DNA of 64,000 nucleotides from Agelaius tricolor (GCA_023055355.1 JALJCS010000034.1:3796001-3860000), one strand, 5' to 3'; shown: positions 54,101 to 63,900, counted from the stretch's first letter. The notes: generated from the letters alone by a model not told the origin. Made by a program: numbers and translations.

Positions 54101-55915
54101 AAAGTATAAAATATTCTAGTTTAAAAACAAGCAGTAAGACCAAGTAGAAGAGTTAATCAAGTATCTTATTCAGTTATACATGTCCTGAATCAAGATTCAA
54201 TGTGCAGAGACACATTACTATGACTTTAATATTATAACAATTTTCATTCATAAAGAGGTTTTAGATACAAAGAGATAATCTCTTAACTCATAAGAGAATG
54301 CTTTTTGTTGTGTTATTAAGGTATAAATGAAATAAGTTTTACCTGGCCTGTGAAGGGTGTTTTGTGCCTTGCTGGTGACAGTAAGTTAAAGCCCAAGATA
54401 ACCACTTCAGACTGGCTGCATACTTCAGTATTCTCCCCCTTCACAGTTGTTAAAACTTTATAGAGCCTCAAAACTTATCCAGATGGACAGTAACTGTGAC
54501 TGCCACTTACGAAACCAGTATAATCTAGCACAATACACCAAGCAGGGTAAATGGGAAGGAAAACAAGTTCTGAATAGAGGACCTCCTTGGAACATTGAAT
54601 CAGCCATCAGACACACCAACTCTGTTTAGACAGGCCTGTTATACACACCCAAATGTTCTGCAAAACAAAGCACACCCCCATCCTTTCACCACTGCAGCTC
54701 CAAAACACTTCTGCCCAAGGGTGGTCCTCACCCTGCTTGAGGCAGTGCCTACATCTTTATTCACAAACTGAAACATTGGTTTTCAGAATTTTTGGCAAAG
54801 CTGAGACACATAAACCATGTTCCTTCTCTCAAGGAATATCATATCTTGGCAGTTTTGTTTGGGTTTCACTTTTTCAAATATAGAAAAATATGAACAAATA
54901 GCACACAGTGGTGGCACACTTATCACCAGTAGATTGCCCTGCACAATGCTGCTTGTGTGACACCAGGATAAATCACATCACTGTAGCAGAGAACCTGCTC
55001 AAGAGAAAACTATTATTATTTGAAGTTGTTCACTTGTGGGATAATGTCTGCTAAACACAATGGAAAGCAATATGTAGTGATTTTCTGGATTTTTGTGCTG
55101 TACATATTTTTTGCATACAGTATGCATGTATCCTAACAGGGTGATTAGATAATGAAGCCATGATATAAGAAAAAAAAACCCAAATCCTGGCAGATTTATA
55201 GCAACTAAATCTATGTATTCATTCCTCACTCCCCCTGGCATGGGTGCCTGATTTAACTGAAGCTAATTCCAGCACTGATTCCTACTTATGCACATGTTGG
55301 CAGAGGCAGATCTCAGTGCAGTGGACATTCTCAATCACTTCTTTATTTGTCACATTTCACAAATTTCCAAACAGTAAAAAAAAAATGGTTGGGAAATGGT
55401 GATTTGAATTTGTGGTATTTCACCCCCTGTCCTGCCTTCTCTCTCTCATTTCAGCTCCTGGCAGTCGAATTCCCCGTTCCACTGGTGCAGCTGCTCAGTT
55501 ACACGCCTGCAGCTCATGGTGAATGTGCTTGGAAAATGCATCATGCCTCCTACCACGTGGGGGAAGTGATGTGTTTCAGTTTGCTGTTTTGCAGAAAACA
55601 TTGTTTGCCATATGTCTCAACACAGCCTGCTTCTCTTTTTCAAGAAATTGGCCGAGAATTTTAATTTGTGTTTTGGTCTTTTTGCATCCTGACTAGAGAT
55701 TGGCATGTGAATTATTTAATTAAGCTGTGACTATTGCTGGGTATTGCTAAGTTACACAAATACTGTGTCATTTAGCTATTTATGACTAACAAAACTAACA
55801 GTACAAAAAAACTAATTAAAAGCCTAATAATCTTGGAGTCTTTTGACCAGCTGTTATATATCCATACAACCTCATTCTGTTGAATAAGGGAGCTATTGCT
55901 GAGGCTTTTGACACA

Positions 55916-55958
55916 GAAAAAAAAAAGAAAAAAGATGGAAAAAAAAGAAAAAAAAAAA
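55916..55958 (+). repeat. A-rich low-complexity tract
   Basis: Runs of A are broken only by single G or T residues. The lysine-rich and phenylalanine-rich reading frames predicted across it on the two strands are artefacts of this composition. Confidence 0.85.
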
Positions 55959-57295
55959 GTGATATTTTTCTTTGGTTTTCTTCATGTCCAAAAGAAAGCT
56001 GCAGCCTGTGGCATTTCAGCTGGGCTCCATTCTGTGCCCAGGGTGATGGAGCCACTGGCAGCTGCTCACACAGAAATGTGCTGAACAAGAACCACACCAT
56101 AAACAAAAGCACGCTGGGCCTTCCGTGGGCAAAGCACAAGAGCAGAATATTAACCACAGATCCTGCCCAGGTAGAAATTCCTTTTGCTTGGTCATAGCAC
56201 ATAGCAAGGTTTCCTGCCTCTCTTTCTGGCAGGTGTGGTGCCACAGACTCCCCAGGAACCTTACTTCATTCTGCTTCTTCATGAGCTGATCTTTGGAGGA
56301 GCAGCTATTTACTGATTCATTGCTGGCTTGCACCTTCAGCACATCATTTTCTCTCACAATGGTCCAGGAAACTCACTGCACCTCAAACCACAAGCACTGG
56401 CAAGAATGCTCATGCAGCCATTGTGAGATTTCCTCATTGTGCTGCACAAATTATTTAAAAATGGAATAATCCCTTCAAGTGGATTTGGGTACCTTAGAAA
56501 AAACACAGTGTCATTAAACAATGCTGTTTTAAACATCAGTACATGCAAAAAATGATAGAAGTGATTTAAATATCTGTCTCTTGTTTATGCCTTGGACTGT
56601 ATGTACTTCACACCTCTTCATTTTTCAGGCTTACATCTTTGAATAGGAGGAGACCACCATGTATAGGCTAAATGGTAAAATGCATTTCCTTCCCCATTCC
56701 TTCTGTCCAAACTCTTGGCATCGTGGAAATGTTCAAACACTCCCTTAGTGAATTATGGCTGTAAGAGAAAGAGACTTTATGACTTGGCTCCTCCCTGTAG
56801 TTTGTGTCCTAATTTTTCAAGTCTTGATTTAAGTTTGACTGGTTTTTTATCCAGAAATGCCTCATTTAAGGTCAGCTACCTTCTAAATTTACCCTGTTGC
56901 CAAAATAACCCAAAGATGGCTTTCTTAGATAGACATCAGCAATTAAGAGATCAATTTTAAACTACTTGTTTTTCCTTGTTATTCTTTTCAGTAAATTTTC
57001 TTCTTGAATCAAAAAAGTAGCAAGAGATGAAGAACGGTTGGAAGTATTGCGCTAATCAAGCCTGCTCAAGGTAATGAGGAGACCCTGCTATTTGTAACAC
57101 CATTAAAAGGAAACAGCAGAAAAGCTTTGCTTGACACACAGTATAGGCACAGACCAGTGAAAACAACAAATTTGTATATGCAAGTACTGTTCTGTAACAA
57201 GATACTGAGTAAGTCAAGGATGAAGCTAAAGTCATAATTGGTGTCAGTTTTCCAGATGAAGGAGAAGGATTCAGGATTAATGAAAAGATTGGTAA

Positions 57296-57323
57296 GTTAA
57301 ACCAATCTACAAATTGGTTTAAC
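57296..57323. repeat. Perfect 11-bp inverted repeat (hairpin)
   Basis: GTTAAACCAAT at 57296-57306 is followed, after a six-base spacer, by its exact reverse complement at 57313-57323. Three copies of AATTACTCAA follow at 57328, 57337 and 57351. It is AT-rich and probably of no function. Confidence 0.8.
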
Positions 57324-57790
57324 TAACAATTACTCAAATTACTCAACTACAATTACTCAAACTACAAAGATAAAAAATTAGGACAGAGAGGAGAGGTTTT
57401 CAGGAACCACAGCTACTCAGAAAGATTCCTGTCCTTTCACAGACTCTTCCTTTGAGGCCCATTTGGACAAACATCAGTCAGTCTCCTTTAGTCTGTTTTG
57501 GTGGTGGTCTGTGGGCTTCCAGCTTATTTCTGCAAAACCTGAAATGTCTGTATTTGCATCCCAAGCTGCCCAAAATGTTCTTTAATTATTTCCCAGGAGC
57601 TTTCCTTTGTTCTTTGAGGGGGCAGCACTGCATTGCTACACCCAAGGTCATGTCAGCATTCCCTAGAGATGTCTAATCTCACAGGATACTGTAACACATG
57701 GGATTTAATTGCAGAGAGCTACAGTTTGTTTCACAAGGCTTCAGAACAGATGCCAGTTATTTAAGGTGCTTACACTGAAATAACTTGTTG

Positions 57791-57820
57791 CTTTTTCTTT
57801 CTTTCTTTTTTTTTTTTTTT
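57791..57820 (+). repeat. T-rich tract
   Basis: CTTTTTCTTTCTTTC leads into 15 consecutive T residues. It is a simple homopolymer tract and would read as a poly-A tail on the minus strand, but no retrogene body was recognised beside it. Confidence 0.85.
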
Positions 57821-58369
57821 GTTTTCCCTTGGTAATGTCTTTTTCTCTCTCACTTTAATCCTCCTGTGACTTTGAGAAAAGTATTTTCATATTTGTGAGG
57901 CCTCTGGAAATTTTCAGAGCATTCAGATTGTGTTCTGATAAAACTCTGACTTCATGAGTACAGATGTATGAAAAACCTTACTGAGATTTATTATCTCATT
58001 TTAAAATTGTCAGTAGTATCTACTGCATTTGTTCAGTCCAAAGGGATTTAAAAAAAATCTCATCAGAGCAGCTGTGGGTGAGAAAAGTTCATTCCTTATC
58101 AGTCATCCAAACTTGCTAAGTTGGTTTTATGAAAGCAGTGAAATGAATGCAGAAACTAAATCCAGCTTGATAACACTAAGCCAAAAGCATAACAGGAAAA
58201 AGAGCAGTGTTGCTACTTCAGTTTTCCTCATCTGTAACTGAAATGGAAGGGAATGGTCTGGATGGAAGGCGTGTCAGCAGGGCAGGCAGACCCACAGCAC
58301 TGAAAATAAAAGGTCAGACACAAAACTCTTTCTTCCAAACTGGAATGCAGGCAATTGTCAACCAGTCCC

Positions 58370-59582
58370 CATCCACATGAGGGAGGAAAAAAAACCCATG
58401 AGGATTTATCCCCCGATTTATTCCAAATGTGATGCTAATCCTGGCACAAACGCTGCTCCCTGTCAGCCTGGTGCCAGCTCAGAGCCTCTGGCCGTGCTGG
58501 GGCTGCTCTGTGTCACTGTCCCGTGGAGCTGGAGCAGCTTTGCCCTGTCAGAGCACACTGATCCCCTGCATCTGGACTGCTGTTCAAGCAGCTCTACAGC
58601 TCCTTGCTGGCAGCCTCAGGGATATTTCAGTAGGATCAACTCCTTGACCTACAGGGCCATAAAAAGAGAAGAGTTACCAAGGGGCTGTGGAGGGTTAGGG
58701 CAGAGGTGGTGAGGTGCCTCCATGGGACCTCTGCAGGGTGCCTGACACCAGAGGTCTCATAAAGGCACCGTGTGCGGCACCTTCAGCGCTCTGTGCTCAG
58801 CCAAGGCTCCCAATCCCCAGCTGGAGGCACGTGGAAATCCACTGCTGCCACACCTGAGGCTGTCAGGGATTTGGGCTGTTACCCTCAGTCACATTTACCC
58901 TACTCATGGTAGCCCACTCTTAGGAAGGACAAGTTCTGCAGCAGTCTTGGTTCCAGGCTGTGCTGTAACAACCCACAGTGCCCAGGAAACATCTCACCAG
59001 TGGGAGGGCACAGACAAATTTCTCACAGCCACCTTTTGTGACAGGTGGATGTACTGGCCTCCCTTCTTGCCAAAGGGTTCTTAGGAACTTGGCTTCCAGC
59101 CTGCTGGGGTTTGTGCTGCCCAAACCATGCAGCACCAAGCTCCCAGGGTGTCGTTTCACCATCACCCCAGCCCCGCCCCAGGCTCTGCTCACAGCTCCCC
59201 TTTGGCACCTCCTCAGGGAGGAAGATCCGGCAGCACCGGCACTGCTCCCCACGAGGAAACAGCAGGAGGAGATGGGCAAACACCATTCTGTCTCTGCTTC
59301 ACTTCCTAGACTTAGAAAATGCTTCTGCATTAAAGCATATTTCAGTATTTCTGGAGGTCAAATGGAAAATACTGAGTTTGCTCTGTTCAAATCAGTAATA
59401 TGTAAAAAGAAATATATTTAGAAGAATTATTAAATACTCCAGAAGACAATTGGACATATAAGCTTCAATTTCTCTGTAGATTTTTAAGTAAAAACTGTTA
59501 AAGGAAATCCTGTTAGATCTTCCCTCCTGCTTTAGCAGTTAGAGGAATATTTATATAAAAATAATGATTTGTAAATCAGGCA
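58370..59582. other. Compositional transition zone, no gene supported
   Basis: GC content rises visibly from about 58.4 kb, with words such as CCCCGCCCC and GGCAGCACCGGCAC by 59.2 kb, and then falls briefly at 59330-59580. Open frames of 136 codons (minus, 58920-59330) and 147 codons (plus, 58978-59421) overlap on opposite strands, so at most one could be real. Neither resembles a known protein. It may be the distal edge of the regulatory territory of the CpG island that follows. Confidence 0.45.
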
Positions 59583-60230
59583 CTGGGTTTGAGGGCCTAA
59601 GAACAGGATGTAGTGCTGGGTTTGGGGGCCTCAGAACTGAGACCTAATCAGGCAGTTTTGGGCTTTCCCAGACCCAAATCACTGCTATGTTTCAGGGGCT
59701 CAGAACCAGACCCACTTGATCCATTTTTGGGCTCCCAAAGACAGACCAAAGGCTGTATTTAAGGGTCTCAAAATTCAGGTTCAGCGCTTAAAACCAGAGA
59801 CTAAATCCTGCATTTTGGACACTGAAACCAGGGTTCTATGGCTGGATTTGGAGCTCAGGAAGAGTGACTAAGCCCTGTGCTTTTTCAGGGCTTAAGTCAG
59901 AGACCAAATGTATATCTGAGGGCCTCAAAAACAGAGACCAAGTCCTGTGCTTTGGGACCTTGAAACCACTCAACCGGGCTTGAGGGTCACTCAGCCAGGA
60001 GACCAAGTCCTGTATTTTGGGGGTGTGCACAGCCCAGTGCCGGGCTCACCCGGTCCAGGGGAGAGCTCGGGCCCGGCGACCCGGACGTGCCTCTGGGGCT
60101 GGCGGCGGAGCCCCAGTGCCGCGTTTTGGGGTTCGGCCCGGGACGGTTTTAGGGCTCAGAGCCGAGTCCGAACCCCGCATTTGGGGCCAGGGGCAGAGCC
60201 CAGCTCCGCGCGTCGGGCTCAGCACGGGAC
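59583..60230 (+). repeat. Degenerate minisatellite, about 33-35 bp period, running into a CpG island
   Basis: Successive units share a skeleton: a T-rich word (GGGTTT, ATTTTGG, GCTTTGG), then GGGCCTCA or GGGCTCAGA, then AACCAGAGACCAA, then GTCCTGTA or ATCCTGCA. Good starts are seen near 59583, 59616, 59691, 59727, 59758, 59814, 59846, 59880, 59915, 59949 and 60012. GC-rich relatives follow near 60122, 60146 (GTTTTAGGGCTCAGAGCC) and 60180. About 15-18 units are recognisable. Units vary by several bases in length and identity, so the array is old. Reading frames across it are repetitive peptides and not genes. Confidence 0.75.
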
Positions 60231-60468
60231 CGCGGGGGCTGCCCCGGGAGCGCCCCGAGCCCCGCGGCCGGAGCGGGACAGCGCCCGGGGCCCCGAGCCC
60301 CGTGCCGGCCGCAGCCAGTGCAGGGCACCGGGAGGATGCGGGCGCCAATGTCCGGCTCCCGGCCCGGCCCCGCCGACAGCGCCCTCCTCGGGCCGGAGCC
60401 CGCCCGGCGCAGAGCCAAGATCCCGGCGGGAATTGGGCACGGGCGGGGCTGGCGCAGGTGCGCGGGCT

Positions 60469-60487
60469 GGGCCGGGGCGGGGCCGGG
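60469..60487 (+). other. G-quadruplex-forming motif
   Basis: Four G-runs (3, 4, 4 and 3 G) are separated by loops of 2, 1 and 2 bases, which fits the strict G-quadruplex pattern. It lies about 36 bp upstream of the ETS site of promoter A, a common position for such motifs in CpG-island promoters. Confidence 0.7.
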
Positions 60488-60492
60488 CAGGT

Positions 60493-60568
60493 GCGCGGGG
60501 CGGGGCCGAGGTGATTTAAACCCCGGAAGTGCCGCCCGCCGCCATTTGCTCCTTCAGTGCGCGGTGGT
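60493..60568 (+). promoter_or_regulatory. Core promoter cassette A: GC box, ETS site, reversed YY1 site
   Basis: The order is GGGGCGGGG (60497-60505, Sp/KLF), ATTTAAA (60514-60520, weak TATA-like), CCGGAAGT (60523-60530, consensus ETS/GABPA) and GCCGCCATTTG (60538-60548, YY1 in reverse orientation). A pyrimidine-rich CTCCTTCAGTG follows, a plausible start site. ETS plus YY1 close to the start is the usual build of housekeeping-type TATA-less promoters. The same cassette recurs at 63917-63992 with identical spacing. Confidence 0.8.
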
Positions 60569-60607
60569 GGCGGCCGCGGCCGGTCGGGGCTCCCCGGCGG
60601 GGCCCAG
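60550..60607 (+). other. Putative non-coding first exon with splice donor
   Basis: The exon would begin near 60550-60557, just after the YY1 site, and end in CCCAG followed by GTGAGA, a near-consensus donor with the intron starting at 60608. No ATG lies between the likely start site and the donor, so it would be 5' untranslated sequence or part of a non-coding RNA. The start is inferred and the donor is seen directly. I cannot name the gene. Confidence 0.55.
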
Positions 60608-61103
60608 GTGAGATCTCCCCCTGTTAGCCCTCACCCCGCTCCCTCTCCGCTCCTGGACATCCCTGCCGTCCTGTCCTGGTTCCCCCTACACACCCTGACC
60701 CCCCCTCTACCCCTTCTTCCTCCCCCTCCTGCGCCCTACCCGACTCCCTCTCCCCTCCTGAATCTCTCCTTCGCTCCCTTCACTGCTCCCTTCCGTCCTC
60801 TCCCTGCACACCCCAACCCTCCACCCCACCCCTCTTTCCTCCTTACCCCGCTCCCTCTCCCCTCCTGACCCCCCCTTCCCTCCTCTTGCCCATCCTATGC
60901 ACCCCGACCCGCACCTCCCCGTTCCCCCTCTGCCTTTTCCTACATGCACCTCCCTGCCCCGCTCCCCTACAAACCCTGACCCCGCTTCTGTTCCTCTTTC
61001 TCATTCTCCTTCCATCTTCTCTGCCCCCCCTGACCTCCGCTCTGGCTGCCCTCTGCCTCCCTCTTGTCCCTCTGTCCCTTTCCCCCTCCCCGTGTCCCCG
61101 CAG
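60608..61103 (+). repeat. Pyrimidine-saturated intron built of degenerate tandem units
   Basis: About 495 bp are nearly all C and T on the + strand. The word CTCCCTCTCC recurs at 60639, 60744 and 60851, about 105-107 bp apart. CTACACACCCTGACC-like words recur at 60686, 60804, 60895 and 60967. This indicates an old, uneven minisatellite. It is bounded by a donor at 60608 and by a long pyrimidine tract ending CCCCGCAG at 61103, so it reads as one short intron. The long frames on either strand here are compositional. Confidence 0.6.
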
Positions 61104-61150
61104 CCGCGGGGTTCGGGGCGCCGCACAATAAAGCCCCGAGGGCCGGAGCC
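61104..61150 (+). other. Putative short downstream exon with AATAAA
   Basis: It follows a textbook acceptor (TTTCCCCCTCCCCGTG, then TCCCCGCAG). An AATAAA poly-A signal lies at 61127-61132, only 24 bases into the exon, within CGCACAATAAAGCCCCG. If both signals are used, the spliced RNA would be only about 100 nt plus tail, without an ATG. The poly-A signal may be fortuitous and the exon may continue to a later donor. The true 3' end is not determined. Confidence 0.3.
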
Positions 61151-61707
61151 GGCGCCCCTGTCCTGGTTCAAAAGGGTCGGGGCCCGCTCTGGGGGTCCCC
61201 CCCTGCAGATGCCAACACGGCCCCACACTGCCCGCCCTGGGCTGTCCCTGCATCACACCGCGGTCAGGGCGGGCCCTCCTCAGGAGGGGTCCCGGGCCGG
61301 GGAGGTCCCGCATGGGCCCCCTCATTAGGAGGGGTCCGGGGGAGGGTGGAGACCCTGACCTGAGCATGGGATGTCCACTCGTGTCCTGCTGTCCTGGCTG
61401 GAGGTTAAGGACACCCAAGGCCACAGGCAGAGTCTCTGCACACTGAGCTTCCTGTTCCATTCATCCCAAACTAACTCAAGGAAAGATTTAAAGGAAAATA
61501 AACTGAATTATAAAATAAATTAAAAAATACTCCCGATCCCAGCTTGTGGCATTTGTGTTCACTTGTACAAAGCCATGTGGGAAAGGTAAGTTTTAGGTGG
61601 TTTTGGCAGCTGGGGGATTCCCTGTGGAGCTGAGAAGGCAGCAAAGGATGGCAGAGCATTGTCTCCACCAAGGGTGAGTTTTGCACAGGAATGGTGCTTC
61701 CCGGGGC

Positions 61708-61720
61708 GGGGGGGGGGGGG
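61708..61720 (+). repeat. G13 homopolymer
   Basis: Thirteen consecutive G residues are preceded by GGGGC. The tract is probably length-variable and error-prone in sequencing. Confidence 0.9.
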
Positions 61721-62920
61721 TCAGGAAATCCAATTTTCCTTTAGAAAGGAAAACACCAATCCCTGTGGCTCTGTTCTCTCCCCATCCCACATCTCCCAGC
61801 ATCACCCCACAGTGGCATCCTGGATCCCAAACCATCCTCCCAGCCCTTCCCTTCCCTTCCCTCTCTGGTCCTGCCCAGCGGTTTGGCTGCAGGCTGGGAG
61901 AGGGGAGGCCGCTGAAAACCTCTGGAACTGAGGCCCCATCCCCGTGCCCCTCATCCCAGGGCCAGCAGGGCCACGGCTGCCCTCATGCTGGAGCTGGCTC
62001 TTCTCCTCCTGCCAGGAAGCGGCACCAGGAGTCCCATGCCGGGGTTTTTATGGAGGCAGGGTCAGCAGCTGGGAGAATGATGAACCCCAGAGGGCTTCAA
62101 GCGTCCTTGGCCTGCCCCCTGGGGCCTGGCTGCCAGGGCCTCAGAGGTCCAGACTCTGAATCCTTAACTTGGACAAACAGGGATGGGTGGCCCTGAAACC
62201 TTGGGGTCTGTGAGGGATGCTGGGAGGAACACTGGCGACAAGAGGAGGAAAAGCACTCTGTGCACCCCGTGAGTGGAAAGCCCTGTGTGCTTAGGATACT
62301 ATCTCATCCTGAGGAAGGAGACACACTTTTTTTGGGATGTCAGCACCCCAAACCCGCTGGTGCTGCTGGGAAATGCTGGTTGTTATCCTTGGAAGCTCAG
62401 CTCCAGACTGCACCTCAGGTTTCATTCCTGCCACTGCTGGGTTGGGGTCTCTGCTGTGCAGCCCCATCCCAGACTTTTGCTGGGAGTGTTGTAGAGCTCT
62501 GCAGGGTCTCCCTACAGTGCAGCTTTCCCTTTGTCCCTAGAAAAACGACAATTCAGCATCTTATCATACCCTAGGGTCCTAAGAGACTCTATGGGAAGAG
62601 GAGAAGATCCACCTGAAGTGATCCTCACTAGTCCTGCCTGGGCAATTGGTGAGAGGGAATGATGGAGATCCAGCTGCTGCAGTGAGACCCCTGGCCCCCA
62701 AATCCACGCAGCCTCCCCATGCACCCTGCACTCCCCCTGAGGCCAGATGTTCCCTCTCAGCCCACACCCCTGGGACAAAGACAGAGCTGGTTTTTATGGA
62801 AGATCCCGGGTTTTTCTCCCAGGGATCTGCACTGACAGTGAGCTGCAGCTCGGGACTAAATCCTTCCAATGCAGGAGATAACCACGACCTGTTCTTGATG
62901 GATTATGTGTGACAGATGAA

Positions 62921-62926
62921 AATAAA
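62921..62926 (+). terminator. Possible polyadenylation signal
   Basis: AATAAA within GATGAAAATAAATAATTACG sits about 1 kb upstream of promoter cassette B. It could end a transcript started at promoter A. No strong GU-rich downstream element was pinned down, and an isolated AATAAA is common by chance. Confidence 0.2.
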
Positions 62927-63230
62927 TAATTACGGACTCTTGAAACGGCCTCCTCTCCTGGATTAACTCTTCCTTATCAAACTTTCATGTCATGGGGAGC
63001 TGGGGGGCGGCGCCCACAACCCAGGCTGCTCCCCGAGCACACGGTGCCGGTCGGAGCCCCCGCGCCAGGCCGGTCCTGGCCGCGGTTCCGCGTCTGCAGC
63101 GGGGAACGGCCGCCGCTGTCCCGCCCGGTTCCCCCCCCGCTCCTCCGGGACGGGAGCGGCGGTGTCACACTCGGCCCCAAGTCCCGCCCGGAGCGGCTCC
63201 TCCCGCCCCATGCCGATCCCGGTCCCGATG

Positions 63231-63545
63231 CCGACGGGGGAGAGGCGGCACCGCCCGGGACGCCAGGCAGCGCTCGGCCCCCGCAGCCCGGGCCACGGTC
63301 ACGGCCCCGCCGCAGCGCCCCGGGCTCCGAGCGGTCCCCGGCGGGAGCAGCCGTCGGGCAGGGCTCGCACAGCGCCGAGCGAGGCTCCCGGGACCGGCGG
63401 GAACAGGGGGGCGGGGCCGGCACAGGTGCGAGGGGCGGGGCCACGGAGCGCGGGCACGGGGCGCTGAGACGGTGCCACCGCGGCCGGGCGTGGGGGGCAG
63501 AGCGCCGCTGGGGTGTGCCGGGCGGTGCCGCCTCTCCCCCGTCGG
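63231..63545. repeat. Inverted repeat with 28-bp perfect arms
   Basis: The arm at 63231-63258 (starts CCGACGGGGGAGAGG) is the exact reverse complement of 63518-63545 (ends CTCTCCCCCGTCGG), with a 259-bp spacer. Similarity continues imperfectly on both sides. Inward, GCAGCGCTCGG pairs with CAGAGCGCCGC. Outward, GGTCCCGATGCC pairs with GGCATCGGGCC after a 12-bp insertion. This suggests a larger, decayed inverted duplication centred near 63390. Confidence 0.85.
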
Positions 63546-63835
63546 GCGGATGGAAGCGGCATCGGGCCCGGGACCGGTTTGGGGCCCGGGATGGCCGCGG
63601 GCACGGGGCGCTGCCGGGTGCGGGATCGCGGCCGTTCCCCGGTTGGGGCGCGGAGACGGCACAGGTGTGAGGGGCAGGGCCGCGAGCGATGGCCACGCCC
63701 CCATCCCGGGAAGGAGGGGCGGACGGCAGAGGGGGCGGGACCTGACAGAACAGAGGGCGGTGCCAGGGGCGGGGCCGGGCGGTACAAGGGGCAGTACCGG
63801 GGGCGGTGCCGGGCGGCACAAGGGGTGCGGCCGGA

Positions 63836-63900
63836 GCTCAGGTGTGCACGGCGGGCGGGGCCTGCTCAGGTGTGCACGGTGGGCGTGGCTCAGGTGTGCG
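63836..63900 (+). repeat. Three tandem GCTCAGGTGTGC units
   Basis: GCTCAGGTGTGC starts at 63836, 63864 and 63888, followed by CACGG in the first two copies and GGGGCC in the third. Spacing is 28 and then 24 bp. Each unit places a CAGGTG E-box beside a GC-box-like tail, just upstream of promoter cassette B. Related units occur upstream of cassette A at 60455 and 60488. Confidence 0.8.

Larger units (their letters stand above)
48151..57790. other. Gene-poor interval
   Basis: No gene is supported. It holds A/T homopolymers (T-rich near 50150, A-rich 55916-55958), a short perfect hairpin at 57296-57323 and a weak exon-like segment near 52670-52786. The longest open frame is 151 codons on the minus strand at 50939-51394. 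Its product is not recognisable and no conserved domain is visible. Confidence 0.55.
60020..60607 (+). promoter_or_regulatory. CpG island 1 with promoter
   Basis: An abrupt switch to very high GC with abundant CpG (GCGCGG, CCGCGG, CGGCCG) marks a typical unmethylated vertebrate promoter island. It contains repeated GC boxes (GGGGCGGGG at 60497-60505 and in 60474-60482), CAGGTG E-box words at 60455 and 60488, and a G-quadruplex-forming run at 60469-60487. The core promoter sits at its downstream edge and the first exon follows. Long open frames on both strands (100 to 190 codons) are a by-product of low stop-codon frequency at this GC level. Confidence 0.8.
61151..62990. other. GC-rich linker between the two CpG islands
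   Basis: Moderately GC-rich DNA with few CpGs. Splice-like signals exist (AAAG followed by GTAAGT at 61586, AGG followed by GTGAGT at 61675, a CCCTAG acceptor at 62540) but do not assemble into a convincing coding gene. A run of 13 G lies at 61708-61720 and a CCCTT tract near 61850. An AATAAA occurs at 62921-62926. The longest frame (171 codons, 61681-62196) begins by reading through the G-run and is not credible. Confidence 0.45.

Noticed and set aside
55440..55520. Pyrimidine tract plus CAG acceptor before an open frame, possible exon
   Set aside because: The acceptor is good (CTCTCTCTCATTTCAG), but the following donor candidates are weak and the peptide is unrecognised.
1..58370. Search by eye for tRNA, rRNA, snoRNA and conserved microRNA hairpins
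   Set aside because: No A/B boxes with a cloverleaf, no rRNA cores and no well-known microRNA seeds with hairpins were noticed. Without a covariance search this is weak negative evidence.
58920..59421. Opposed 136- and 147-codon frames
   Set aside because: They overlap on opposite strands in GC-rising DNA, and neither resembles a protein family.
59583..60230. Regular repeats considered as a CRISPR-like array
   Set aside because: Units are contiguous and degenerate, without unique spacers, and the host is a vertebrate. It is a minisatellite.
59947..60519. Plus-strand frames of 165 and 190 codons over the promoter
   Set aside because: They start in the minisatellite and read through the CpG island and GC boxes upstream of the likely start site, which is inconsistent with transcription from cassette A.
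60843..61460. Minus-strand 205-codon frame
   Set aside because: It runs through the pyrimidine minisatellite and the putative splice acceptor. The glycine/arginine-rich product is compositional.
62977..63821. Minus-strand open frames of 162, 218 and 280 codons, plus a 227-codon + strand frame
   Set aside because: All overlap one another in CpG-island DNA, where stop codons are rare. The products are arginine/proline/alanine/glycine-rich, without domains, and cross the inverted repeat and tandem units.
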